The notes: a model not told the origin generated them from the sequence alone. A DNA stretch of 64,000 bases from Ochotona curzoniae (GCF_017591425.1 NW_024465885.1:39502501-39566500); one strand, 5' to 3'; counted from the stretch's first letter, positions 34,630 through 45,929 are shown. A program made the numbers and translations.

Positions 34630-35440
34630 CAAATAGATAATGTTTTAACTTAATTTTGTGGTTTTCTCCATGATGCAACTTTATAAGCATAGGGATTTAT
34701 TCCTCTTTTTCCTCCTACCCTTTCCTTAGCTCTATATCCCCGCCTATTATTTGTGCCCAAGTTATTATAATAACATAGTCACTCATTACATAATTACAGC
34801 TTAACTTTTTGACATATAAATATACCATGACAGAGTAAGTATGGGGAAAGGTAGAAAATACAGTAATGTAATATAAAAGTATTACTGTAATATTAATGGA
34901 TATCCTACTATTAATGAGGAATAAAGATGCATACTGTATACATCCATTATTTCCCACTATGCTAATAGCCCTTGTAGAATGCATATATGTATAAATGTAT
35001 ACATGTATATATGCATGTATATATGTAAATAGGTATATTGTACTCTGTATGTTAGTTGTTGCATGTCAGACAGAACATATAATATTTATACTTTGGGGGC
35101 TGGTTTATTCCATTAAGCATAATGATTTCCAGCTGAGACCACTTTTTTCCAAACAAAAAGATTTCATTCTTTGTTTAAGGCTTAATAGTATTCTGTGGTA
35201 TAAATACACTACTGTGGTATAAATATACTACAGTTTCTTTTCCCATCCATCTTTTGGTGGTCATCAGGTTGATTGCATATCTTAGCTATTGTGAACTGTG
35301 CTACTGTAAACATCGCGTTACAGGTAACTCTTTCAAATGTGGATTGCATTTCACTTGGATATATTTGCAAGAGTGGGATGGCTGGCAAATATATTTCAAG
35401 TTGTCTGAGAAAAGTAGGTAATTTTTTAACACTTCAGGAA
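34630..35440 (-). mobile_element. L1 3' fragment, antisense
   Basis: The sequence runs from a reversed 3' UTR (accatgacagagtaagtatg near 34826, which parallels 42833) through ctggtttattccattaagca near 35100, ttagctattgtgaactgtgc near 35283 and gagtgggatggctgg near 35372, the antisense of the ORF2 end. It has no coding capacity. Confidence 0.8.
34981..35045. repeat. TA/TG-rich low-complexity tract
   Basis: Alternating atgtata and atatg words (tgtataaatgtatacatg and similar), partly palindromic, inside the L1 3' UTR. Confidence 0.8.
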
Positions 35441-36189
35441 AAAAATAATGTTTTAATTTCCTTTTTCATGAACTTTTAAAACTACACTGGATTTCAGTTT
35501 TACCATCCCTGATATGTGCCATGACTCCCTTTAGAAGCCACACACAACTACAGAACATCACCCAATAGTTCCCACACACAACAGTAACGAATTAGTAGAT
35601 ATGTTTCCCCTGTATATCAATTGTTTTCACCAAGAAAATTCCAGAAGCTCAACAACTGGTTTCTTTTGGCTAGATTTAATCTGATATCCAAACCCAAATC
35701 AACATGTGTAAGTGGAATAAATCCATGGTAATAGCCATAAACCAATCATAAGTCACCCTTAAGTCCACAGAAGTTTTCACCCACCTGAGCTCACAGGAAA
35801 TTGGCATCTAGACAAAAATCAAGACTGTTCTCTTAAGAGGATGAAATGGCTCATACTATGCAAATAAGTGTCACTAAAATCAAACAAGTCAGGGAGCGAT
35901 GGGTGTCAGATCAAAAATGGAGAACCTCTATTACTGGAGTATAAACTACACTTCCTGTGACGTGCAATAAAGTCAACAGTGTTTGATTTCACAGAGATTT
36001 TCAAAAGCCTGGCTAGTGAACTAATTTGTTTACTTGATAACTTTAACGAGCATTTTATTGTTTTGAGATATAATTGAGGTTCTAAAGAAAATTTCCCAAA
36101 TCTAAGTAACGTTTTTACTTGTGAACAACATCTCCAAAATTTCACAGCAACTTTCACTTCAAAAAAAATTTAGGTTTGAAAACATTCCT
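35441..36189. other. Unique non-coding DNA
   Basis: No family or exon recognised. Confidence 0.4.
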
Positions 36190-36720
36190 AATCATACATG
36201 ATGATTGCTCTAAATTTTTTTTTATTTTTTCCAACTGATAAATAATATTACTCACATGTATATGTTACAACATGATGTTTGACAATACATATATATTGTG
36301 GAATGGTTAAATTAAGCTAAGAGATGCATGCTTGACCTAAAAAACTTCATTTGTAGAACTTTAAAATATGCTTTTTAGCAATTTTCAATGCGCTACATTG
36401 CTATTTGCTATAGTCATCATGTTATGCACCATATCTTTAACTCGATTCTCCTGAGTAACTTGAACTTTGTATCTTTGGCTCACCATCTCACCTATCCCTT
36501 CCCTATCACTTCCTGATAAGCCACCCTCCTCCTCTGCTTGTATGATCCCAGATTTCTTGGGCTGCAGGTGCCAGTGAGCCCATGGAGTATTTGCCATTAG
36601 GAGCTTTGTCTTCTTCCCTTAACATCAGGTTTAGGTTCATCCCCATTGTCATAAATGGCAGGATTTCCTTCTGTTTTAAAACTGAATACTATTTTATTGT
36701 ACATACTCCCAGTCACATTC
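36190..36720 (-). mobile_element. Old L1 3' UTR fragment, antisense
   Basis: Matches a widely shared mammalian L1M/L1P 3' UTR read antisense: ttgtggaatggttaaattaa at 36297, tagcaattttcaatgcgcta near 36377, tgctatagtcatcatgttat near 36407, gtaacttgaactttgtatct near 36454, catggagtatttgcc near 36579 and aaatggcaggatttccttct near 36653. Confidence 0.85.
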
Positions 36721-37303
36721 ACACACAGCAGTTATGCAGAGCTGTTGTCGACTGCTGAAAAGCTTTGGGAATGCACTCAGGAATCGCAGAAGCAATCATG
36801 AGATGCCCTTTCACAACAGTGACAGCGTTGTCTGACCAACCACCAAAGGGATACCTGTGGCTTTCAGGGTTTTTTTGTTGACAATTTGCAACTTTGTGAG
36901 TATAATCTATAGAAAAATGATAAAGATAAATTAATGTATCCATCTTATACAATCTTATATCCATCCTATATAAAATATTTATCTTAAAAAAGTGATGATT
37001 CTGAATATTACCATTTTTCCCCTAAAGGATATTTATCAGTTTTATAACTGTTTTTATATTCCTGATTAGCTAAATATGCACATGTTATATGCATACATAT
37101 ACATGTGTAATATTTTGTTTCCACATGCATACATATGTTTAAACTGAATTTAAATTTATTAATATTTTATAGTGTCAGCTTTGTGTAAATCACATGTTTA
37201 AGATGAATATCACCAATCTTATTCCTGAAAATCCTTGGCCACTCCCACCACAAGTGTTTCTTTTATCTATCTGCTTGAGCAATGGCCATCTGCCGTGTAT
37301 CTT
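36721..37303. other. Unique non-coding DNA
   Basis: Nothing recognised. AT-rich, with tatgcatacatatacatgtg-like words near 37088. Confidence 0.4.
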
Positions 37304-37321
37304 AGGCACTATCCTTCTTCT

Positions 37322-37648
37322 TTTTTTAAAGTTTTATTTATTTTTATTGCAAAGACAGATATAAAAAGGAGGAGAGACAGAGAGGAAGATTTTCTGTCCA
37401 ATGATTCACTCTCCAAGTGACCACAATGTCTAGAGCTGAGCCAATCCAAAGCCAGGAGCCAGGAGCTTCTGGGTCTCCCATACGGGTACAGGTTCCCTAA
37501 GCTTTGGACCATCCTGGACTGCTTTCTCAGGCCACAAGCAGGAAGCTGGATGGAAAGTGAGGCCACCAGGATACAAACAGGTGCCCATATGGGATCCTGG
37601 TCCATGCAAAGCGAGGATCTTAGCCACTAGACCACTGCACCAGGCCCG
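37322..37648 (-). mobile_element. C SINE
   Basis: Complete reverse copy: tail (gttttatttatttttattgc), gattcactctccaagtgacc, gctttctcaggccacaagca and head (accactgcaccaggcccg). The flanks share aggcactatcc (37304-37314) and agacactatcc (37650-37660), a short and probably decayed target duplication. Confidence 0.92.
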
Positions 37649-37841
37649 TAGACACTATCCATCTTATCATTTCTCTTATTCCAGTTCCCAATGTCTCATT
37701 CAACAAGAAGGAATTCCGAATTACCCAGGCTCTTATTAGGTAGAGGGATTTGACTCCAAAGACCCACAAGACATTTATCTCTTAGCCTCCATTAAGTATA
37801 CAAGAATAATTTAATTATAAGCATTTTATTGAGAAAAAAGT

Positions 37842-38175
37842 CTATGGTAGGCACTTGACAGCAATTTAGACACTGCTTGGGACATCTTCCCACACACCCA
37901 TACTGGAGCAACCAACTTTGATTCCAGGTTCCACGCCTGATTCCAGCATCCTGTTAACTCACACCGCAAGTGGCAGCAGGTGATAGCTAAATCAGTTAGG
38001 TTCCTGCAATCCATGTGGGACAAGACACTGAGTTCCAGGATCCTGTCTTCAACTTACACCAAACCTAGCTATTGAGGGAGTTTAGGAAGTAAGCCACAGA
38101 ACAGATAAACTCTTTCTCTCACTCACTCATTCACTCACTCACTCTCACTATCTACCTTTCAAATAGAAATTTAAA
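37842..38175 (+). mobile_element. C SINE, old copy
   Basis: Diverged but ordered matches: a gcacttgacagcaattta head, gttccacgcctgattccagc, gttcctgcaatccatgtggg, gttccaggatcctgtcttca and a tail tttcaaatagaaatttaaac. The pyrimidine part has become a (TCAC)n tract at 38117-38149. Confidence 0.7.
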
Positions 38176-38871
38176 CAGGTAAAAAAAAAAATAGCTTAAT
38201 TCTATACCTGAAGTTGATACTGATATTGAGTCAGAATTTCTTTTGTTGGCACATCATCACACACAACACCCTCTGTCAACCCATCATCTGTGCCACTATA
38301 AACAAGACCCTCAAACTCAAGCCTACCGTAGGAGAAATAATCTCAGTATCTAACATGGTTGGCTTTTGTCATAACACCCTAACTCAAGATCAGATACTGG
38401 GGTATAGCAATGAGACCACCTTGGGTTGTATTTGACTGTTGAGGAGAGAGAACTAGCCAACATTTTAAGTTCTTTCTAAGCTTGAAACTATGAGATCACA
38501 ATAATGGTTCACAAACTAAAGTGCTATTCGCCAACGGAACCACCCATAACTCTTCTAAACTCACCTCCCTGGAAGAATCATCAGAGACTCAGGAATTCCA
38601 TTAAGCAATCATTGCGATTGTTCATGATCTTAGGCCCTCCCTACCCTTGATATTGCTCCAGAGATGTGACTGTGGCATCACTGCCCAAGCATGGCACCAA
38701 TGATCACTGGCATACTTCTGCTAAAAAAACAATATTTTTCATTGAGACATTAAGAGATATTTCATCATGTTTTTACAAGAGACTATGAAAACATTGGTGT
38801 AGCCTTTTTGGATATTTGCAACTGAAAATAAAAATGGATGCTCTTTAAAGACATTTTAAGATTAAGAAACA
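38176..38871. other. Unique non-coding DNA
   Basis: No recognised element before the retroposed unit. Confidence 0.4.
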
Positions 38872-38885
38872 AGAGAATACAAAAG

Positions 38886-39340
38886 CTCTTTCTGGTCAGG
38901 TGCTTCTGTTACTCTGACACCTTGACTCTTGGCTGATCCAGGACAGGTAATCCCCTGAGCATGGTCCCTGTGTACTGCTTAGATGGGGCAATGGATATAG
39001 TAATGTTATTTCTGGTTTGTGTACTATCAGGAGTTCCAGGAGAGGTGAGGCCTAGCAGAGATGTGGGCAGAGAAGCCAGGGAAAGGTGAATGTTTACAGC
39101 TTTGTAAGTGTGTCCAAGTTATTCGTTGCATGTCTCAGGATGACATATATTGTTGCGGAAGCTAGAACATAGATCTTCAACTTAATGGATGGACTTAAGG
39201 GTAATGACCATTTGTTCCCCTTGGGGTTGTGTTTGATTGGTTGGATTGTTACTGGTGCTTGTGATTTATTGTTTCTAGTGTGCTCTATTATCACTTAGCT
39301 TGGTTAATCAAGACTCCTTAATAAATCTTAAAAAAGAGAG
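38886..39340 (+). mobile_element. Unclassified retroposed unit with perfect target duplication
   Basis: A 455-bp sequence of unknown family is bounded by perfect 14-bp direct repeats, agagaatacaaaag, at 38872-38885 and 39341-39354. Its 3' end reads ccttaataaatcttaaaaaa, with aataaa at 39320-39325, then a short ga-rich run. The left flank has the TTAAGA-type context that L1 endonuclease favours. It has no tRNA-like head, no SINE body, no L1 3' UTR words and no conserved frame. The tail (aataaatctt then A) is shared with the C SINE. It may be a retrocopy of a non-coding or 3' UTR transcript, or a member of an undescribed L1-dependent family. Confidence 0.8.
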
Positions 39341-39354
39341 AGAGAATACAAAAG

Positions 39355-39589
39355 AATCATGTGTGAACTTTGAGGTGGCTGCATAATAATTCCCTATCAA
39401 CACTTAGAAAATGGAGTGTGATAATGACAAGAATCAGCAGAAGCGTTGTCATGGGGAGAAGGTATATTGATTTTTCCTGCTGAAGTTTTCACTATAAACA
39501 TGTTATTGTTCTTCAGCCGTCCAGGAAAGAGAATAGTAAAATGCAAAATCAACCCTTAAAAGACTACTGGTGTGAAATTTGTTCTTAAT
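39355..39589. other. Unique non-coding DNA
   Basis: Short spacer with no recognised feature. Confidence 0.4.
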
Positions 39590-39965
39590 CAGTCCACTTT
39601 TGCCTTAACTGGTGTCCTTTCCCTTAGTTCTACTTGGTGCAACTTTGATTGTTCTAAATCTTCAGGGTCATAGTGATAGAGCCATGTTTTCCTTCTTCTG
39701 TTAAAATTCCAAAGAAATATTTCAGGATTATGATCTGACTTCAAAAATTTTCATTGAGATCTTTATATGTTTGTCTACAACTGGCATGGACACAACATTT
39801 TTGGCATCACGTAGAAGGTTTGCATCAGTTGAATTCTTGGGTCAAAATTGTGTAAGTTGAACCAATTGAAAAATCTGTGGTGTTGACCAGGGATTCCAGT
39901 GCCAGACATATATCCTCTTCATTTAGTGTATTGACACAGTTAATTATTTTCTCAGAAACTGATGT
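39590..39965 (-). pseudogene. Mariner-type (MARNA-like) transposase relic
   Basis: On the plus strand the order atcttcagggtcatagtgat (39659), agagccatgttttccttctt, tctgttaaaattccaaagaa (39696), tttcaggattatgatctgac (39721), aacatttttggcatcacgta (39796) and aatctgtggtgttgaccagg (39872) matches antisense mariner transposase sequence of the MARNA type. The protein would cut and paste DNA at TA sites. Here the frame is broken, and the element is a partial, very old relic with no visible inverted repeats. Confidence 0.6.
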
Positions 39966-40037
39966 GTGCCTTCAACATTGTCTGTCCCTTCTTAAAACTA
40001 TTTGCAGGTTTTTTCCGTGTTTTAAAGTATTTACTTG

Positions 40038-40370
40038 TGGGGCCTGGCACAATAGTGTAATGGTTAAGGTCTTTGCCTTGAACACGCCAGGATCCCATAT
40101 GGGCACCAGTTCTAATCCCAGTCGCTCCACTTCCCATCCAGCTCCCTGCTTGTGACCTGGGAAAACAGTTGAGGATGGCCCAAAGCCTTGGGACCCTGCA
40201 CCTGTGAGGGAGGCCCGGACAGAAGTTCCTGGCTCCTGACTTCGGATGGGCGCAGCACCGGCCGTTGCGGCCACTTGGGGAGTGAATCATTGGACAGAAG
40301 ATCTTCCTCTCTGTCTCTCCTCCTCTCTGTATATCTGCCTTTCCAATAAAATAAATAAATCTTTAAAACA
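40038..40370 (+). mobile_element. C SINE
   Basis: Full-length: ggggcctggcacaatagtgt head, agttctaatcccagtcgctc around the B box, gacctgggaaaacagttgag centre, and tail ccaataaaataaataaatc followed by A-rich sequence. Confidence 0.95.
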
Positions 40371-40458
40371 AACAAAGCACTTTGTGCGGCGGTATGTTTT
40401 CAGTTCTCTTTAAAGATCACAAACTCGCCATGCTTTTGTAAAGAGTGTAACAAATAGA

Positions 40459-40702
40459 GGCTGGCATGTTGGCAGAACAGGCTAATGCTAGGCTACAAAA
40501 CTGGTATCCCAGATGTGTAATAGTTCAAGTTTACTGCACCTGCCTGTCAGACCCAGAAAAAGCTCCTGGCTCCCAGCTATTTGTCAGCCCAGCTGTGGCC
40601 ATTGCAGACATTTGGGGAGTGAACCAGAAGATGGGAGATCTCTCTGTAGCTCTTCCTCTCTCTGTAACTCTATCAAGTGAAATAAAGAAACCTTTTTAAA
40701 AA
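40459..40702 (+). mobile_element. C SINE, old, internally deleted
   Basis: The head (ggctggcatgttggcagaac) passes quickly to gcctgtcagacccagaaaaa, so the B-box and gggaaagcag part is missing or scrambled. The 3' half is good (catttggggagtgaaccaga, then the tail gaaataaagaaacc). Confidence 0.8.
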
Positions 40703-40715
40703 CTAAACAAATAGC

Positions 40716-40975
40716 AAGTATAAGGGGGAAAAAGTTCTTCAGGAGTATAAAGAAAAAGCTGTAAACCATAAGGAGTACCTCTTCCTCTTCCCCATCACCA
40801 CCCTCCACTCTGTCCCCCTGCAGGAGAAAAGGAAAAAATTGGAAATATTTACCCCACCCACTTTCCTGCATACCTGGATCCTTCCCACCCTAATCAGAGG
40901 ACCACATGGGCATGCATCCCTCTCAACTATGTAAACAACATTAAAATTAAATTTAAAATTAAATAAATAATAAAA
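40716..40975 (+). mobile_element. L1 3' end, lagomorph type
   Basis: The terminal 3' UTR carries caccctccactctgtccccc, tattttaccccacccactttc-type words near 40846 and tcccaccctaatcagaggac, then ctatgtaaacaacatt and an A-rich tail. A 5'-truncated insertion of the family seen at 23.5 and 47.1 kb. Confidence 0.8.
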
Positions 40976-41216
40976 TATCAAAACTTAAATTTTACTTATG
41001 TAGATTATGTGTTTCATACTCGTAGATACCACAGATCAGGGAAACCATTTGCTATTTATTAGCAGAGCAGGGGCTGGCTCTTTTTAGTAAACCTGATGGT
41101 TTTCATTTGCATCCATTTTGCTGCAAAAGACAGGATTTGATTTGTTATGGCTGACTGAGATTCAATAGTGCATTATATATATACACCACATTTTCTTTAT
41201 CCAGTCATCAGAAAAA
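40976..41216 (-). mobile_element. L1 3' fragment, antisense
   Basis: Read antisense it contains a ttttcatttgcatccatttt block near 41100, gctgcaaaagacaggatttg near 41121 and caccacattttctttatcca near 41185. It lies next to the forward L1 at 41218, which contains the same stretch of L1 (41823-41900) in the other orientation, so the two form an inverted pair. Confidence 0.75.
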
Positions 41217-41217
41217 G

Positions 41218-42060
41218 ATACCCTAATATACTTTTGGTAGGAATATAACTAATAAAACCATCATAGAGAATCTGTGGATCTTACATCTACCATAAGACTC
41301 AACAATCCCATTCCTGTGAATTTAACCAAAGGAAGTGAAATCAACATATTACGGAGTCATCTTACTCCAGCTCAATGCAGCTCAATTCACAGTAGCTAAT
41401 ATATGAAATAAATCCAGATGTCCATCAAAACTAGTGACAAAATTATTTTTTAAATGTGTTATATAGGGGCCGAGAGTGATAGCATAGGGGTTAAAGTCCT
41501 CGCCTTGCATGCCCGGGATCCCATATGGGCACTGGTTCTAATCCCAGCAGCTCCACTTCCCATCCAGCTCCCTGCTTGTGATCTGGGAAAGCAGTCGAGG
41601 ACGTCCAAAGCCCTGGGACCCTGCACCCACGTGGGAGATCCGGAAGAGCTCCTGGTTCCTGAATTTGGATTGGCTCAGCTCCAGCTGTTGCAGCTGCTTG
41701 GGGAGTGAATCATCGGATGGAAGATCTTCTTCTCTGTCTCTCCTCCTCTCTTTATGTCCGCATTTCCAATAAAAATAAATAAATCTTTAAAAAATAATAA
41801 AAATAAATAAATGTGATATATATACATTGTGGAATACTACTCAGCCGTTGGAAAAAAAACAAGGGATCCTATATTTTGCAACAAGATGAATGCAACTGGG
41901 GGCCATTATATTTAGCAAAATAAACAATTTCCAAAAGACAAATATCATGTTTTCCCAATATGTTATAGTTAACAAAGAATACAAAAAAGTTTTAAAGTGA
42001 AACTGACATGTTATGCATTGATTATTATTTATAATGTTTTTCATTGTTCTTTTGGAATTA
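41218..42060 (+). mobile_element. L1 ORF2 end and 3' UTR, split by a SINE
   Basis: Left part: ccataagactcaacaatccc at 41290, a caaaggaagtgaaatcaaca block and ccagatgtccatcaaaacta at 41413. After the SINE: ttgtggaatactactcagcc at 41826 and caacaagatgaatgcaactg at 41879. Order and phase fit the C-terminal end of ORF2, interrupted at 41465. It carries stops and is non-coding. Confidence 0.85.
41466..41808 (+). mobile_element. C SINE inserted in L1, with target duplication
   Basis: Complete copy with gcatgcccgggatcccatat, ggttctaatcccagcagctc, gatctgggaaagcagtcgag and tail ccaataaaaataaataaatc. Direct repeats aaatgtgttatata (41452-41465) and aaatgtgatatata (41809-41822) differ at one position. 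The L1 sequence resumes directly after the second repeat. Confidence 0.95.
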
Positions 42061-42654
42061 TGCCTTTCTGATCTTTACTGGATTAATGATATGGTTAGTG
42101 CATATATTAATTGATCTTTTTGATTATTGAGTGAAAACCCTAGTATAAATATTCCACATTTTTCTGGCTCTATGAATGCTTCTCATTTGGACTTATTGCA
42201 AATAAAACTGCTATGAATCTTCACATAGAAAAATGAATCAAAGAGAAAATTCAGAGTCTAACATGCTTAAAAATTGAGATGTGCATACATAATTGGATGA
42301 CAGAAGACACGGGAAAAAAATCAAAGAGTAGCCTTCATTGTCTTTGGGATTATGGAGATCTAAATAACAGATGAGACCCACAAGTAACATAACTTAGAAT
42401 CATGCAAGACCAAGACCATGACAAGGAATATATGACAGTGGAAAAGATGAGGAAATGGGTAAAAATCACAGGGTATGGATTACAGCCTGGTCATTATAAC
42501 ATCAGTACAGTGATGATCACTTACCAGTGGAAGGAAAAGAAATAATTTGAAAAAGAAGAATTTGTGTTATGTTTTCAGAACTCTCCAAGCAACAAGGAAG
42601 CCTGCTCCAAGATGCACCACTGTCAAAAAGTGGAAATGCAAAGTGAAGAAGACA
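42061..42654. other. Unique non-coding DNA
   Basis: No family recognised beyond the L1 edge. Confidence 0.4.
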
Positions 42655-42960
42655 CAGTTTCTTTATAATTTTTTACTTATTGTTTTCCATGTTATAGTTT
42701 TGTAGGCATCAGTTTCTCTTCCCCCACTCTTTTCCGTCATCCCATTTTCCCTCCCAGTATTCATCCCTATTATCACAACAGTATAGTCCCTTAGTACAAG
42801 TACCAAGGTTAACTTCCTGATATTTAAATGTATCATGACAGGATAAGTACAGGCAAAGGTAGAAAGCCCAGTATCACAATGTAAAGGTGTCTTTATAAGT
42901 CTCATAGGGAGCCTACTTTAATTTGGTAATAAATAATCACACTGTGTATTACCTTTACTT
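42655..42960 (-). mobile_element. L1 3' UTR end, antisense
   Basis: The T-rich start is followed by ttttgtaggcatcagtttct, tgtatcatgacaggataagt (42830) and caggcaaaggtagaaagccc (42851). It is clearly homologous to 34.68-34.97 kb in the same orientation. Confidence 0.7.
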
Positions 42961-43126
42961 CTTGGTAAACTAGTCTCCCTTGCACAGTTCGTAACTGTAG
43001 AGAACACAGTTTTACTAAACAGCTACATAGATCAGACACACGGATCTTATCTCCTATGTGTGTTCTCCTACCCAATCTTCACTACAATCCTGTGGACATT
43101 TTTGTTGATCTCATTTTTATAACAAT

Positions 43127-43325
43127 TTAATTAATGCTTCCCATGTGCCAGGAATTGCACTAATACCTTGGCTTGGACAATCTAATTTAGCTCTCACAGA
43201 TTTTTAAGGGTTAATGATATCCCATTTTACAGAAACAAAAGCTAAGACTCAAAAAGCTGGGTTATTGCCTATATTGTGCATTAACCATGAAGCGGGAATT
43301 TCAGAGCTCTGGGATCCTTCCTAGT
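43127..43325 (+). mobile_element. MIR SINE
   Basis: Diverged MIR: aatgcttcccatgtgccagg at 43133, gctctcacagatttttaagg, tatcccattttacagaaaca at 43218 and gaagcgggaatttcagagc at 43289 correspond to the MIR body, the cccattttacagatgag segment and the region before the 3' end. Confidence 0.75.
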
Positions 43326-43849
43326 ACTTGCTTCTTCCACCAAACTCAATAGAAAAACTCCAGGGAAGATGGATTGTACAAACTATGGTGAAAGCAATCC
43401 AAGCCAGTTTTCTCACCTTGAAAGGAGAGACACTAAGGAGAAGTCACTGAAAATGCTTGCAGAAATTGTTTTCAAGATAAATTAAACAGATACACAATCA
43501 GTAAGTGATATATTGTACAATCACTTTAGCTAAGACATGGCAAGCTGCCCAGACCCAGACCTAAGCCAGCCCAGGGCAGGACAATCCCAAAAGAGGCAGC
43601 CTTCCCTCCCAGAGATGATCACGGTAGGTCATCGCAAATCCCAACAATTTACATCACTTCCTCTCTCCGGATATAGGAAAGAAATCATTGAATGCGTACA
43701 TCTCAGCAATAAGCAGCAAAAATAACAGTTTTTCTTGAGAATCACTGATAATTAAGATAAAATGGAAAATTCTTAGAACTGAAATTTGAGGTCCACCAGT
43801 TGGCTGCAGTGACTACACAGTGAATAAATGGTAGGTTGTGTCTCTTCCC
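43326..43849. other. Unique non-coding DNA
   Basis: No recognised element. A 62-codon frame at 43537-43725 has no motif. Confidence 0.4.
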
Positions 43850-44038
43850 AGAGGTTACGTAGAAAGGGAGGTAGACACTGAATCATGTAAGAGTGACAAG
43901 TGCTGTGATAGGACACAATTATGGCGCATGGGATCCTTACCAAAACTAGGGTCAGGGTCAGAGTTAGGTAACGCATCCATCAAGGCTTTCCTTATGAAGT
44001 AACATCTAAGCTGAAGTCTGAAAGGTAAGAGAATGAGC
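43850..44038 (-). mobile_element. L2 LINE fragment, antisense
   Basis: On the plus strand gacaagtgctgtgataggac (43893), gcatccatcaaggctttcct (43973) and aagtaacatctaagctgaag (43998), then tctgaaaggtaagagaatg, match the reverse complement of the L2 3' region (gaaggcttcc, gaggtgacatttgagctga). Confidence 0.65.
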
Positions 44039-44039
44039 T

Positions 44040-44113
44040 AAGAGTACCAATGTATATATACACATTGGTACTCTTAATTGGTACTCTTATGTATATATAA
44101 TGTGTATATACAT
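44040..44113. repeat. Hairpin-forming inverted and direct repeat
   Basis: Arms aagagtaccaatgt (44040-44053) and acattggtactctt (44062-44075) are perfect reverse complements separated by 8 bases. A direct repeat ttggtactctta follows at 44065-44076 and 44078-44089, then an AT-rich near-palindrome (44089-44113). No terminator or known element explains it. Confidence 0.95.
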
Positions 44114-45349
44114 AAAGGATTGAGAACATTCAAAAACACAAAAGAAAATCCACAGGACTGGAACATAAGAAACAACAAGAAAGAAGCCTTTGTAAGAGGC
44201 TAGAAAGATGCACGGAATCCTGATTTCTTTCCTTACACATGGGCTTCCTTAACAAGTCTGAGAGATAGATTTGGTCTCATGGTTCTGCCATAATCCAGTT
44301 TCAGAGTATATAAGACAGAAGACCAATCCAAATCATGGAATCCACAAAGGCCATGATGCCACCCTCCTGTCCACATGAGGAAACAGCCCTTTCTCTGGCC
44401 TTTCTCGCCCAGAGATGACACAGTTCAACATCATGGCAAAAAAAAACCATTTGCTTTTAAAGTTAGTCACGGCACATCCCCATATATACACACAAAAAAA
44501 GATTTTTGTGCTTATTTGTAAAGGCAACATTTTACACATTTTAGGAGAAATGTAAACATCTATGTATTGGGTTTTCCACATTGGCCAAATATCCACTTCA
44601 TTAAGCAGAATTGACATTGTAACTGATCAGCATATGCTTCTTTGTTTCCAAAACCCAATCAACAAGTTCCTTGAAGAAATTCAAAGACTGTGTACTTCCT
44701 AAAGTAACTGTAACTGATAGTATAATCTAGTTTAGTAGTGATCAATATGCTTGTGTTATGCAATTATGGTAATTTTACAGAATATCACTAAATGAGATCT
44801 GATCAGAAGTCTTCTTCCCACCCCCCCCAAAAAAAATTTCATAAAAACCCTAAGCTCAAGATGTTCTCTTGCTGTTCTGCCAAAACTCTGAACACAAGAC
44901 TGAAAAATAAGCTGCCATGTCTAATGATTACAGTTTCCATTTCCACAGACAATTCCAGAAGCTGATGTGGCCCCACAACATGTTTAGAATGTTTCTGCAT
45001 TTTACCACACGTTCGTTGCTAAACAGTAAAAACAGTGAGCTCAAAATTGTCATTAGATATCCAAATTTTGAATGTATATAAATAAAATACCCAAGGTTTC
45101 AAACAGTTGAGTGTCATTAGATGCTCCCAAACAAATGAAGGACTTCACAAGGGTGAAATCAAGGCAGAACGGGAAGTGAGACCCACTGGCATGAGGGTCT
45201 GAGCAGTGAGGAGTTTCCAGTAATGCCCAGAATAAGTATTCCTCATGCTGAGTTTCCCTCTCTAAAGGGTCCAGGTCAGGCAGAATATGACCAGTTCCCA
45301 ACAGAGTCCAATGGAGGACAAACAAGTAAAATGTAATCTGTGAGATGCA
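44114..45349. other. Unique non-coding DNA
   Basis: No gene or repeat family recognised. A run of 10 C lies near 44820. Confidence 0.4.
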
Positions 45350-45900
45350 GAACATGGGACTAAGGAAAAACAAAACCTGTGCTTGACATGTTTCACTCAA
45401 CACAATGCCCTTCATCCATGTTGTCACAGATAATGTGGGTTTTTTCAAAATAAATTTTATTTAGGATCATTGTTGACCTGGTTGAAAAGTTGCAAAGATA
45501 GTAGTTTCCACAGACGCCACAGCCAATTTCACTATTGGAAAAACCTTGATTACCGCAGTATATCTGCCAACACTAAGAAAACAGCATTAGCACCTTACTA
45601 TTTGCTATCTTCCCCACTCATTTCACATTTCACCAGTGCTTTTCTAATGTTCTTTTTAGTTCTTTTTTTTCCCAGAATCTCAACTATGATCCTTTTTATA
45701 TTTAATGGCCACATCAAGACTTCCCCCATTTTAAAAGCTGAAAAGTATTTCACCGTGTGTTTATGCCACAATTTCTTTCATCTGCCAATAAAATTCCAGG
45801 TTCTTTCCAAATTTAAGTTGTTGTGATTAATACTGCAATGAATGTGAGCATTAAACAACTCTTCCACATGTTACTTTCTTCAAAACTGTTTTAGGGTGTG
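45350..45900 (-). mobile_element. Old L1 3' UTR and ORF2-end fragments, antisense
   Basis: An L1 start (catccatgttgtcacagata at 45414) and continuation (aaaagtatttcaccgtgtgt at 45741, gattaatactgcaatgaatg at 45825) flank a segment with attttatttaggatcattgt at 45452, gacctggttgaaaagttgca at 45475 and catttcaccagtgcttttct at 45626. That inner segment matches another widely shared mammalian L1M-type 3' sequence, so two old L1 pieces are probably nested. Confidence 0.65.
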
Positions 45901-45929
45901 CACATTAGGGAATGCCAAGTTGATGTGAG

